Of a stretch of DNA of 64,000 nt, positions 16,454 to 24,363 are shown one piece after another. The position numbers and the translations under genes are program-made. Each line of letters starts with the position of its first letter. Positions within the stretch are counted from its first letter, which is position 1. The notes under the pieces were generated by a model. It was not told where the DNA came from. It ran no database searches and saw only the letters and a list, made by a program, of their open reading frames with translations. Origin of the DNA: Phycisphaerales bacterium (GTDB lineage: Bacteria > Planctomycetota > Phycisphaerae > Phycisphaerales > SM1A02); contig JAKVBT010000005.1 in assembly GCA_022446905.1 (NCBI GenBank), positions 180,459 through 244,458 of the forward strand. Reading direction: 5' to 3'.

Positions 16454-17464
16454 TTAGGCGTCCAGCAGGGGGAGGGAGGTTTGTCCGCCACTGGTTAATT
16501 GCCGGCCTTGCCGGGTGCGTGCCAGCAGGCCAATCTGCAGGAGATAGGGCTCGACAACATCTTCAAGGGTGCCAGAATCCTCTCCAAGCGTGGCAGCGAT
16601 GGCTTCAAGGCCTGCCGGACCTCCGTCATACACGTCCCGAATGACCTTCAGATAGGCCCGGTCAAGATCATCCAGCCCCTGTTCATCGACGCCTTCTAGG
16701 CGAAGGGCCTCATCAGCCAATTCCGTCGTGATGCACTGGGCTTGGTGGACTTGGGCAAAATCTCTGACTCGTCGCAGGAGTCGCAGGGCTACGCGGGGGG
16801 TGCCCCGGCTGCGTGATGCAATCAGCGTGAGTGCGGCTGGGTCTGGAGGGTTCAAATTCAGGACCTCACTGGCTCGGGCAAGAATTTGCTCCAGTTCGGA
16901 GGGCTCGTAGAAATCAAGTCGGTGCGCGATGCCGAAACGGCTCCGCAGCGCCGCGGTCAGAAGGCCGGCCCGGGTCGTGGCGCCGATGAGCGTGAATGGC
17001 TGCAGTCGATAGGTGACGACTCGGGCATGCATGCCTGCATCGAGGGTGAAGTCAATCTTGAAATCTTCCATCGCCGGGTAGACGTACTCTTCAACTGCCG
17101 CTGGCAGTCGATGAATCTCATCGATGAACAAAATGTCGCCAGGTTGCATTCGGGTCAATGTGCCAACCAGATCAGCCCCCTTGGTCAGCGCTGGTCCTGA
17201 AGTCACATAGGCCTTGGTGCCCATCTCTTCTGCGACGATGTGCGCGATGGTGGTTTTGCCAAGTCCTGGCGGGCCGTGCAGGAGGAGGTGTTCGGTTGGT
17301 TCTTGTCGCGATTTGGCCGCAGTCATCGCGATCCGAAGTCGGGTTTGCAACTGCGACTGTCCGATGTAGTCGTCTAAGGTTTTGGGGCGGATGGTCGGCC
17401 CGGTGGGCTCACCGGCGGTGTCTTCCGGCTGGTGATTGGCTGAGACGATGCGTTCTCTGCTCAT
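16454..17464 (-). CDS. ruvB: Holliday junction branch-migration ATPase RuvB
   Basis: RuvB is the hexameric motor that, with RuvA, drives branch migration in recombinational repair. Visible motifs: 'IRPKTLDDYIGQ', Walker A 'HGPPGLGKTTIAHI', Walker B 'ILFIDEIHRLPAAVEE', sensor 'GATTRAGLLTAALRSRFG', then the winged-helix domain 'GTLEDVVEPYLLQIGLLARTRQGR'. The track start at 17518 adds 18 residues inside rnd; the ATG at 17464 overlaps the stop of the RNase D gene as ATGA and is preferred, giving 336 residues, the usual size. ruvA and ruvC are not in the window. Confidence 0.95.
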   Translation of the reverse strand: MSRERIVSANHQPEDTAGEPTGPTIRPKTLDDYIGQSQLQTRLRIAMTAAKSRQEPTEHLLLHGPPGLGKTTIAHIVAEEMGTKAYVTSGPALTKGADLVGTLTRMQPGDILFIDEIHRLPAAVEEYVYPAMEDFKIDFTLDAGMHARVVTYRLQPFTLIGATTRAGLLTAALRSRFGIAHRLDFYEPSELEQILARASEVLNLNPPDPAALTLIASRSRGTPRVALRLLRRVRDFAQVHQAQCITTELADEALRLEGVDEQGLDDLDRAYLKVIRDVYDGGPAGLEAIAATLGEDSGTLEDVVEPYLLQIGLLARTRQGRQLTSGGQTSLPLLDA

Positions 17465-18759
17465 GGTGTGTGATCGACCATTTGGCTTGTGACCTGACAA
17501 AGCCGCTGCTGTTGCCAATCCAGATTCAGTGTAGTGGCCCCGGACACCAGTGGGCCGAGGATGGTCTTACAGATGTCCTGTTGCCAGTGAGTGCGGCCTG
17601 GCATCCCAGTACGCCCCGACAGATACCACTGTGAGAACTCGGATCGAGAGGCAGCCAGTCCCGGTGCAATGCCACGGGCGATCGCCACGGCACAGAACAT
17701 GTGCCAGAGTCCGTCGATGGCCATGCGGTCTGACGGGGACTCATCACCTGGGCGCAAGGTGGTGGGCGGTGGGTCTTGGCCATCATCCTCTAGCGTGTTG
17801 AGAATCGCCTCAGCATGCTTGCGGGCCAGATGGGCAGGCATGCCGCGCATATCTGCCAAGGCCGCTGCATTGGCGGGCCGATCTCGGATGGTTTGGAGCA
17901 CAACAGCATCAGGCATCACCGCTCTTGGCGGCAGATCTTCATCTTGGGCGATGGCGTCCCGTGTTTGCACCAATCTTTGCATGGCGCGTCGCTGTGTTTT
18001 GTTGAACCGTCTGTTCCCTTCGATCTTGCGTCGCTGGGCATCGAGATCGGGTTCATACCACGTCAAGTCTTCAAACACGCTGCAGGCATCACGAGCCCAC
18101 TGTTCATGTCCTGCCTGAGTGATGTGCTTTTGTAGATGGTCGTGAAGCAGAGGTAGGTAGCGGACATCGTCCGCGGCGTACCGCATCTGGTTGGGTGAAA
18201 GTGGTCGGGCGTCCCATGCGGTGAAGGTCATTCCTGGAGGCATGGGTGCATTGATGATGCTTTGCACACTTTTAGTTAACGAGCATGGCCAAGGAAGGCC
18301 TGCAAGCCCACCGATCAATTGGGTATCTACAACATTGCAAGGTGCGGCACCCCATTGCCGGGACAAGATCTGCATGTCTTGTCGTCCGGCGTGCACGATG
18401 GTCACACGCTCTGGTGATGCGATGACATCCCACAATGCGCTGAGATCATCGATGGCCAGCGGATCGACCAAGTAGACCTGCTTGCGAGTACCGACTTGGA
18501 CAAGACACAACTGTGGGTAGTAGGTTTCCTCGCCGATGAACTCCGTGTCAAAGGTGACCATGTCTGCATTGCCAAGGTCGTCCACCACTGCACGCAGTCC
18601 AGCGGCATCCGTGACCAGTGGGGCGTCCTCGCGCGGGACATCGGGGTGATCCGGGATCGGCTTGAGGCTGCCGGAGGAGGCATGGGAATCGGAGTGGCTG
18701 CGATCACGGCGACGGCGTCGTGCACTCTGATGGGTTGACTTGCGTCGGGCAGCGGCCAT
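17461..18759 (-). CDS. rnd: ribonuclease D family 3'-5' exonuclease
   Basis: A DEDD-family exonuclease that trims tRNA and other structured RNA 3' ends. The exonuclease motifs are 'VTFDTEFIGE' (Exo I), 'IVHAGRQDMQIL' (Exo II) and 'YAADDVRYLPLLHD' (Exo III, Tyr type). An HRDC-like helical segment follows ('QRRAMQRLVQTRDAIAQDEDLP'). The N-terminus carries about 40 residues rich in Arg, Ser and His ('SARRRRRDRSHSDSH') before the domain; this basic tail may bind RNA or may mean the true start lies later. It overlaps ruvB by 4 bases, an uncommon but clear coupling. The length of 432 residues is slightly above the family norm. Confidence 0.87.
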   Translation of the reverse strand: MAAARRKSTHQSARRRRRDRSHSDSHASSGSLKPIPDHPDVPREDAPLVTDAAGLRAVVDDLGNADMVTFDTEFIGEETYYPQLCLVQVGTRKQVYLVDPLAIDDLSALWDVIASPERVTIVHAGRQDMQILSRQWGAAPCNVVDTQLIGGLAGLPWPCSLTKSVQSIINAPMPPGMTFTAWDARPLSPNQMRYAADDVRYLPLLHDHLQKHITQAGHEQWARDACSVFEDLTWYEPDLDAQRRKIEGNRRFNKTQRRAMQRLVQTRDAIAQDEDLPPRAVMPDAVVLQTIRDRPANAAALADMRGMPAHLARKHAEAILNTLEDDGQDPPPTTLRPGDESPSDRMAIDGLWHMFCAVAIARGIAPGLAASRSEFSQWYLSGRTGMPGRTHWQQDICKTILGPLVSGATTLNLDWQQQRLCQVTSQMVDHTP

Positions 18760-18797
18760 CAGCGCACTCTATCGCGGAGGCGGGTTCTATGAAGTAG

Positions 18798-18833
18798 CAC
18801 GGGCGTTGCAGGTAAAGACCTGCAACGCCCGTG
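18798..18833. terminator. perfect 16-bp hairpin downstream of groEL
   Basis: The arms cacgggcgttgcaggt and acctgcaacgcccgtg are perfect complements with an aaag loop. The hairpin lies 31 bases past the groEL stop on the minus strand and before rnd, so it should end the groESL transcript. There is no strong U-tract, the same style as the hairpin at 14777. Confidence 0.8.
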
Positions 18834-18863
18834 GAAACGCGGAGAAGATGCATTATTGGGGGA

Positions 18864-20492
18864 TCAGTAATCCATGCCGTCGCTGGCACCGCCCTTGGCG
18901 TCATCCTTGGCTTTGATTTCGGTAATGGCACAGTCGGTGGTCAGTAGCAGCCCTGAAATGGAAGCTGCATTTTCCAGGGCGACACGCTCGACTTTGGTCG
19001 GAACGATGACGCCTGACTTCACCAAGTTTTCGTATTCACGCGTCAGGGCGTTAAAGCCCCAGCCTGCTTCTGTGGCATCCTCAACCCGCTGGGCCACAAC
19101 GGATCCCTCCATGCCGCAGTTTTCAGCAATCTGACGGATCGGAGCGGCCAAGGCTCGGCAGACAATATCGACGCCGAACTTTTCATCGCCACGGGCCTTC
19201 TTGCGGGCGGCATCGAGGGCACGTCGTGCCTGCAGCACAGCCACGCCGCCACCGGGGAGTACGCCCTCTTCGACCGCTGCACGGCAGGCGTGCAGGGCAT
19301 CTTCGACGCGGGCCTTTTTCTCGCCCATTTCAACTTCCGTTGCAGCACCAACATTGATCTGGGCCACGCCGCCGGCAAGCTTCGCCAGGCGTTCTTGGAG
19401 TTTCTCACGGTCGTAATCACTAGAGGAGTGATCAATCTGGGCGCGAATCTGGTCGATGCGACCGCTGATGTCAGCACGTTTGCCAGCACCTTCGATGATC
19501 GTGGTGTTGTCCTTGTCAATGGTGATCTTCTTGGCACGACCGAGGTCCTTCAGAGTCAGCGACTCTAGGTCGATGCCGAGTTCTTCCATGACAGCGGTGC
19601 CGCCAGTGAGGGTGGCGATGTCTTGCATCATGGCTTTGCGGCGATCGCCAAAGCCAGGTGCTTTGACGGCTGCGACCTTGAGGATGCCACGGAGTCGGTT
19701 GACCACCAGTGTGGCCAGTGCTTCACCGTCGATGTCTTCGGCGATGATCAGCAGGCTCTTTCCGCCTTCGGCAACCTTCCCGAGAATGGGCAGAAGATCC
19801 TTGGCTGAGGACAGTTTCTTCTCATGGATCAAGATGGCGCAATCTTCAAGTACCGCTTCCATCGTTGCAGTGTCAGTGACAAAATGCGGACTGAGCCAGC
19901 CCTTATCGAACTGCATGCCTTCGACCAGTTCGACGGTGGTTTCTAGGCTTGAGCCCTCTTCGACGGTAATGACGCCATCCTTGCCGACCTTGTCCATGGC
20001 TTCTGCAATGATGTCGCCGATGGTCTGATCTTGGTTGGCCGCGCACGTGCCGACCTGCGCAATCTCAGTTGATGACTTCACAGGCTTGGACATCGTTGCC
20101 AATTCGTTGCAGACACCTTGGACGGCCAGATCGATGCCACGCTTGATCTGAGTCGCATTGGCCCCTGCTGTGATGTTCTTGAGGCCCTCAGTAAAGATGG
20201 CCTCTGCATAGACCGTTGCGGTGGTGGTGCCGTCGCCAGCATCCTTGGACGATTTACTGGCCACTTCCTTGACCATCTGGGCGCCCATGTTCTCATATGG
20301 ATCGTCCAGTTCGATTTCCTTGGCAACGGTCACGCCGTCCTTGGTCACGGTGGGCGCTCCAAAGGACTTTTCAAGAACAACCACTCGGCCGGACGGCCCA
20401 AGGGTCGTCTTGACGGCACGGGCGAGTTTCTTGATGCCTTGGAGCATGCGCTCCCGGGCTTCGATGTCGTAGGCAATTTGTTTGGCTGTCAT
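18864..20492 (-). CDS. groEL: 60 kDa chaperonin GroEL
   Basis: The ATP-driven folding chamber subunit, working with GroES. Family signatures run throughout: '[33 protein letters not shown]', '[13 protein letters not shown]', '[20 protein letters not shown]' and '[12 protein letters not shown]'. The length of 542 residues is normal. The C-terminus is '[13 protein letters not shown]', without the usual run of GGM repeats. GAAGGAAGGA lies upstream of the ATG. A small hairpin (20513-20527, CCGCCG/CGGCGG) sits just before that ribosome site. It is the last gene of a four-gene minus-strand operon. I found no CIRCE/HrcA operator sequence. Confidence 0.98.
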   Translation of the reverse strand: MTAKQIAYDIEARERMLQGIKKLARAVKTTLGPSGRVVVLEKSFGAPTVTKDGVTVAKEIELDDPYENMGAQMVKEVASKSSKDAGDGTTTATVYAEAIFTEGLKNITAGANATQIKRGIDLAVQGVCNELATMSKPVKSSTEIAQVGTCAANQDQTIGDIIAEAMDKVGKDGVITVEEGSSLETTVELVEGMQFDKGWLSPHFVTDTATMEAVLEDCAILIHEKKLSSAKDLLPILGKVAEGGKSLLIIAEDIDGEALATLVVNRLRGILKVAAVKAPGFGDRRKAMMQDIATLTGGTAVMEELGIDLESLTLKDLGRAKKITIDKDNTTIIEGAGKRADISGRIDQIRAQIDHSSSDYDREKLQERLAKLAGGVAQINVGAATEVEMGEKKARVEDALHACRAAVEEGVLPGGGVAVLQARRALDAARKKARGDEKFGVDIVCRALAAPIRQIAENCGMEGSVVAQRVEDATEAGWGFNALTREYENLVKSGVIVPTKVERVALENAASISGLLLTTDCAITEIKAKDDAKGGASDGMDY

Positions 20493-20512
20493 AGGATCTG
20501 TTCCTTCCTTCG

Positions 20513-20527
20513 CCGCCGACGCGGCGG
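20513..20527. repeat. short GC hairpin just upstream of the groEL ribosome site
   Basis: CCGCCG and CGGCGG pair across a three-base loop in the 60 bases between the 75-codon ORF and groEL. It could modulate groEL translation or RNA processing; this is a suggestion only. Confidence 0.35.
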
Positions 20528-20552
20528 GATGTCTCTGGGGTATCGAGTGGGG

Positions 20553-20780
20553 TCAACTGCCGTCCATGCGGGTTTGCCACATGCCGGACACATGGCTGGC
20601 ATCAATCCAGATGGTGTTGGCGCGTGTGGTGATCTTGATGCCGTGGGCGCTATGGAGCGGATCCACTTCAACCACGTTGCGGATTTCAAGTGGATCCCGA
20701 TCGCCTGTTAGCAGCAGATCGAGTTCGGCAGTCGTGCCCTTCATTTCAGTAAGCACGGCGAGAATGGGACCTCGTTCCAT
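20553..20780 (-). CDS. 75-residue unknown protein between groES and groEL
   Basis: An ORF of 75 codons that starts 9 bases after the groES stop and ends 60 bases before groEL, filling a gap that is normally short in groESL operons. The translation ('MERGPILAVLTEMKGTTAELDL', 'NVVEVDPLHSAHGIKITTRANT') has an ordinary composition with regular alternation of hydrophobic residues, as expected for a small beta-rich domain. It shows no domain I recognise. There is no clear ribosome site, so translation would depend on coupling to groES. Supporting it as real: position, orientation and frame continuity. Against: small size and the possibility that this is structured leader RNA. Confidence 0.6.
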   Translation of the reverse strand: MERGPILAVLTEMKGTTAELDLLLTGDRDPLEIRNVVEVDPLHSAHGIKITTRANTIWIDASHVSGMWQTRMDGS

Positions 20781-20789
20781 GGAATTGGC

Positions 20790-21080
20790 TCAGTCGATGA
20801 TGCCGAGAATGTCGGCTTCCGTCATGATGAGGTACTCACCGCCGTCCATTTTGACTTCGGTGCCGGCATAAGAGGTAAAAAGCACAGAGTCACCTTTCTT
20901 GACGCTGAATGGCAGATAGCCACCGGTCTCCTTATTCAGGACACCATTGCCCGTGGCCACGATGGTGCCTTGTTGGGGCTTGTCTTTGGCGGACTCGGGA
21001 AGATAGATGCCTGCATCCGTGCGTTCACGGGCTTCAGCGCGTTTGACCAGCAGCTTGTCACCAAGTGGTTTGACATTCAT
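20790..21080 (-). CDS. groES: 10 kDa co-chaperonin GroES
   Basis: The lid of the GroEL chamber. Its 96 residues match GroES: 'NVKPLGDKLLVKRAEARERTDAGIYLPES' includes the mobile loop that docks on GroEL, and 'FTSYAGTEVKMDGGEYLIMTEADILGII' is the standard C-terminus. Its ATG overlaps the stop of the upstream pseudo-receiver gene in an ATGA arrangement, so its translation is probably coupled to that gene. The ribosome site GGAGAGACCCCC lies inside the upstream coding region. Confidence 0.97.
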   Translation of the reverse strand: MNVKPLGDKLLVKRAEARERTDAGIYLPESAKDKPQQGTIVATGNGVLNKETGGYLPFSVKKGDSVLFTSYAGTEVKMDGGEYLIMTEADILGIID

Positions 21081-21604
21081 TGGGGGTCTCTCCTTCCATG
21101 CTCGGGCGTGTCCCGGCGGGTCTGTTCAGGGCACGGCGTCGGCCATGCATCCTGATAGTGTCGGCGCAGGACGCGCCGCAGTGTTTCCAGAATGGCTTCG
21201 ATGTGCAGGGGGCGGTCAAGCACCGCAAAGGCACCTTCTCGCAGAGAGGTGGCCAGTCCTCGCCCATCATCGCGTGAGTTGGCTTGTTTGGGTCGAATGA
21301 CCACAGTGGGCGGTGGCTGATCAAGCCGGCGGAGCAATTGCAGGATGCGGGCGCCGCCTGCCTCTTGACCGCCGCCACCACCACGCAGGGGGATTTCCAG
21401 ATCAACCAGTGCGATGTGGACCGGCTGCTGCTGGATAAAGTCCGCAGCCTGCTCGCCAGTCTCGGCTTTGATGGACGTGATGCCCATGGGCTCGAGCAAT
21501 CTGGGGAGTTGGTGGACGGCGGCATCATCCCGCCAGCCGCCATAAGACAGCAGGAGATTGAGTCGTCGTCGGGTTGGGGCTGTAGCCACTTGCATCTGAG
21601 TCAT
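21077..21604 (-). CDS. pseudo-receiver (response-regulator-like) protein coupled to groES
   Basis: A roughly 175-residue single-domain protein with the receiver fold pattern: 'RLNLLLSYGG', then 'PVHIALVDLEIPLRGGGGG' with an Asp where the phospho-acceptor sits, and 'AFAVLDRPLHIEAILETLRRVLRR' matching the last strand and helix. Two conserved features are changed: the acidic pair after strand 1 reads SYGG, and the invariant Lys of the 'KP' motif is Arg. Phosphorylation chemistry is therefore doubtful. A Gly/Arg-rich loop interrupts the middle. The start is uncertain: ATGs at 21604 and 21595 are near the domain edge, and the track's 21718 looks too long. Its stop overlaps groES by 4 bases. A role in chaperonin control is inference from position. 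Confidence 0.68.
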   Translation of the reverse strand: MTQMQVATAPTRRRLNLLLSYGGWRDDAAVHQLPRLLEPMGITSIKAETGEQAADFIQQQPVHIALVDLEIPLRGGGGGQEAGGARILQLLRRLDQPPPTVVIRPKQANSRDDGRGLATSLREGAFAVLDRPLHIEAILETLRRVLRRHYQDAWPTPCPEQTRRDTPEHGRRDPQ

Positions 21605-21831
21605 CTGCGCGGGGTTTCCGCCCCCCACACAGTGCAAGTGGCGTGCCTGAATTGCCCAGATTGGGAGATTTGCTGGGGGGGATTCTTGCCTCAGGCCCGC
21701 CATCCAGCGCCAGGCCACTATCAGCGGCCTGCCAAGGTGGCGGATCGGTCTTTATGGCCGCTTGACGGCGGGTGCAGGCCTCGGTGATCCTGCACGGTTC
21801 AGGCCCACTACCACAAGGAGCACGCACTGCC

Positions 21832-23256
21832 ATGGCTGCTGAAATTCCACTGCATTCTGTCAAAGACGTCCTGACTGGCCGCTCGGTCGCTCCTGGTGAT
21901 CAAGTTCAAGTCCGTGGATGGGTCCGGACCCGTCGCGATTCCAAGGCGGGCTTGTCCTTTGTGCAGGTTCATGACGGTAGTTGCTTTGATGCATTGCAGG
22001 TGGTCGCGCCAGGTGAGTTGGAGAACTACGCTTCGACGGTTCAGTCGCTCACAGCTGGATGTTCCGTGATCTGTGAAGGTCAGGTCGCCGCGTCAGAGGG
22101 CAAGGGGCAATCAGTCGAGTTGCAGGCAGACCGTATTGTCGCTGTTGGCATGGTTGAAGATCCGGATACTTATCCAGTCCCTGCCAAACGGCACACCTTT
22201 GAATATTTGCGTGAGCAAGCACACCTACGCGTACGCACCAACACTTTCTCAGCGATCGCGCGTGTTCGACATTGTCTTGCGCAGGCCGTTCATCGGTATT
22301 ACCACGAACAAGGGTTCTATTGGGTCCACACACCAATTGTCACCGCAAGTGACTGTGAAGGTGCTGGTGAGATGTTCCGGGTGTCCACTTTGGATGTCGC
22401 CAATCTGCCGCGGGATGAAGCTGGTGAGATTGACTTCAGTAAGGACTTCTTCGGTCGTGAGTCATTTCTCACGGTCTCTGGACAACTCAATGTTGAGAGT
22501 TACTGCTTGGCTTTGTCCAAGGTGTATACGTTCGGGCCAACCTTTCGCGCTGAGAACTCAAACACATCGCGGCATCTGGCAGAGTTCTGGATGATTGAAC
22601 CTGAGATTGCATTTGCGGATCTCCATGATGATGCAGACCTGGCTGAGGACTTTCTCAAGTACATCTTCAGGGCGTTGCTGGAGGAGCTCCCGGACGACAT
22701 GGAGTTCTTCCGGGCCCGCATTGATAAGACCTGTGTGGAGCGTCTTGAGGCATTTGTGGAGTCCAGCTTTGAGCGCATGGAGTACAGCGAGGCCGTATCG
22801 CTGCTTGAGCAGGCGGTCGAGAAGGGCACGAAGTTCGAGTTCCCCGTTTCTTGGGGCGTGGATTTGCAGAGCGAACATGAGCGGTGGCTCACTGAGCATC
22901 ATGTTGGACGGCCAATTGTGGTCATGAACTACCCCAAGGACATCAAGGCGTTTTACATGCGGCTCAACGATGATGAGCGGACGGTGGCAGCCATGGACGT
23001 GCTTGCCCCGGGCATTGGTGAGATCATTGGTGGAGCTCAGCGTGAGGAGCGGTTGGATGTGCTGGATCGGCGGATTGATGAGATGGACCTCGATCGGGAC
23101 GCCTACTGGTGGTATCGAGATCTGCGGAAATACGGCACCGTGCCACATGCGGGCTTTGGGCTCGGCTTTGAGCGGACCATCGCTTATGCCACCGGCATGG
23201 GCAATGTCCGGGATGTGATCCCGTTTCCACGAACTCCGCGATCCGCAGCGTTCTGA
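21832..23256 (+). CDS. asnS: asparaginyl-tRNA synthetase
   Basis: Charges tRNA-Asn with asparagine; a class IIb synthetase of 474 residues. An N-terminal OB-fold anticodon-binding domain ('[25 protein letters not shown]') precedes the catalytic core with motif 2 region '[12 protein letters not shown]' and motif 3 '[15 protein letters not shown]'. The residues 'WMIEPE' and '[11 protein letters not shown]' distinguish AsnRS from AspRS. AAGGAG lies about 11 bases before the ATG at 21832; the earlier track start at 21772 is not supported. AsnRS means the cell can charge Asn directly rather than only by transamidation. Confidence 0.96.
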   Translation: MAAEIPLHSVKDVLTGRSVAPGDQVQVRGWVRTRRDSKAGLSFVQVHDGSCFDALQVVAPGELENYASTVQSLTAGCSVICEGQVAASEGKGQSVELQADRIVAVGMVEDPDTYPVPAKRHTFEYLREQAHLRVRTNTFSAIARVRHCLAQAVHRYYHEQGFYWVHTPIVTASDCEGAGEMFRVSTLDVANLPRDEAGEIDFSKDFFGRESFLTVSGQLNVESYCLALSKVYTFGPTFRAENSNTSRHLAEFWMIEPEIAFADLHDDADLAEDFLKYIFRALLEELPDDMEFFRARIDKTCVERLEAFVESSFERMEYSEAVSLLEQAVEKGTKFEFPVSWGVDLQSEHERWLTEHHVGRPIVVMNYPKDIKAFYMRLNDDERTVAAMDVLAPGIGEIIGGAQREERLDVLDRRIDEMDLDRDAYWWYRDLRKYGTVPHAGFGLGFERTIAYATGMGNVRDVIPFPRTPRSAAF

Positions 23257-23436
23257 TCGAGCATTTTATTCTCGGACGCTGCGGCCGCCTGGGCGCACAG
23301 CCTGCGCAGAACCGCCGATAAGCGGTGAATTTCGGCGGATTGAAAACTCAGACACGCTCGAGGCTTGTCCTTTCCGATGTGGCATTGGCGGGGGACAACA
23401 GCGATTGCGTGATCGCGACAGACCAGATGGAATGAA

Positions 23437-23450
23437 CCGGCATGTGCCGG
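23437..23450. repeat. short hairpin just before the B12-fold gene's ribosome site
   Basis: CCGGCA and TGCCGG form a perfect 6-bp stem with a two-base centre, six bases before the AAGGAG that serves the GTG start at 23469. It could affect ribosome access or simply be chance. Confidence 0.3.
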
Positions 23451-23468
23451 ACGGCAAGGAGCTCTTCA

Positions 23469-24164
23469 GTGAATACACAGGCGATGGTGGAACGCCTCTT
23501 CCCGATGCTCATCACGGGAGACCGAAACGGCGCTCGAAACACGGTGCAGGAATGGATGGATGCCGGGCTTGTCCCGGAAGCATTGACTCAGGAGGTCTAT
23601 TGGCCTCTGCTGGAACTGGTCAATGATTTGTTCCGACGCGATCAACTTACGAATTTAGCGCATCACTATGCGACTCGACTACTGCGCAGTTTGGTCGATC
23701 AGGCGCAGGCGAATTACCGCCAATGCGATCGGCGCGGGCGCACACTGATGCTCTTCTGTGGCAGCACAGAAGCCGATGATCTGGCCGCCCAGATGGTTGC
23801 AGATCTCGCAGAAGCCGACGGCTATGAAGTTAACTTCGGTGGCGGCGGCATTGCCTATGACGAACTGCTTGGCGCTGTTCAGGAGCAGCAACCTGACGTG
23901 CTCTTGATGTTCTCATCCTGTGCAGCCGACGCGCCGGACATCCGTCGCCTTATCGACACCATTCGCGCCATCGGCGCTTGCCCCAACACGCAGATCGCCG
24001 TTGGTGGTGGTGTCTTTGCCCGAGCCGAAGGCTTGGCCGAGGAAATTGGCGCAGATCTCTGGTCGCACAGCCCAGCGGAGATGATCGCTCAGATGAATGC
24101 TCAGCCAGAGCGTCGCGCAACCCCCGAGCAACGCACAGTCGGTCAAAATCGGGCTGCCGCCTGA
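23469..24164 (+). CDS. B12-binding-fold sensor-like protein with degenerate cobalamin motif
   Basis: A 231-residue protein. The first about 85 residues form a helical bundle like the cap domain of methyltransferases and CarH ('LFRRDQLTNLAHHYATRLLRSLVDQ'); the rest is a Rossmann-type B12-binding fold ('RTLMLFCGS', 'DVLLMFSSCAAD', 'TQIAVGGGVFAR'). The signature DxHxxG loop that supplies the cobalt-ligating His reads 'GSTEADDLAA', so base-off/His-on cobalamin binding is unlikely. There is no MerR-type DNA-binding domain. I choose the GTG at 23469 because AAGGAG lies exactly 7 bases upstream; the track ATG at 23442 is inside a hairpin. It could bind another ligand or act through a partner. Confidence 0.75.
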   Translation: MNTQAMVERLFPMLITGDRNGARNTVQEWMDAGLVPEALTQEVYWPLLELVNDLFRRDQLTNLAHHYATRLLRSLVDQAQANYRQCDRRGRTLMLFCGSTEADDLAAQMVADLAEADGYEVNFGGGGIAYDELLGAVQEQQPDVLLMFSSCAADAPDIRRLIDTIRAIGACPNTQIAVGGGVFARAEGLAEEIGADLWSHSPAEMIAQMNAQPERRATPEQRTVGQNRAAA

Positions 24165-24256
24165 TTCTGTCGCCAACCCTTCTCGATGGTCGATGGCTCT
24201 GAGCGGGGTCACGATCTTCCCCTCTAAATCTCTTCTCTTCCTCTTTCTCCGGTCGC

Positions 24257-24290
24257 GGGGGGGGGGGGGGGGCCCCCCCCCCCCCCCCCC
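24257..24290. repeat. G16-C18 homopolymer run
   Basis: Sixteen G followed directly by eighteen C in the gap before the 807-residue protein gene, preceded by a pyrimidine-rich CT tract. It could fold back as a very stable hairpin or form a G-quadruplex. Its exactness, in otherwise mixed sequence, also fits an assembly or consensus error, or a junction of two contigs. Confidence 0.9.
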
Positions 24291-24363
24291 GCCGCCGTTT
24301 TTCAGCCCGCTGGTGGCCTATCATGGGACGTCCTGACCCAGTGGGTGATTGAGGAGGTTGTCG

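Noticed and set aside
20493-21831. CIRCE/HrcA operator upstream of groESL
   Set aside because: I looked for TTAGCACTC-N9-GAGTGCTAA in the groES-groEL region and before the pseudo-receiver gene and did not find it.
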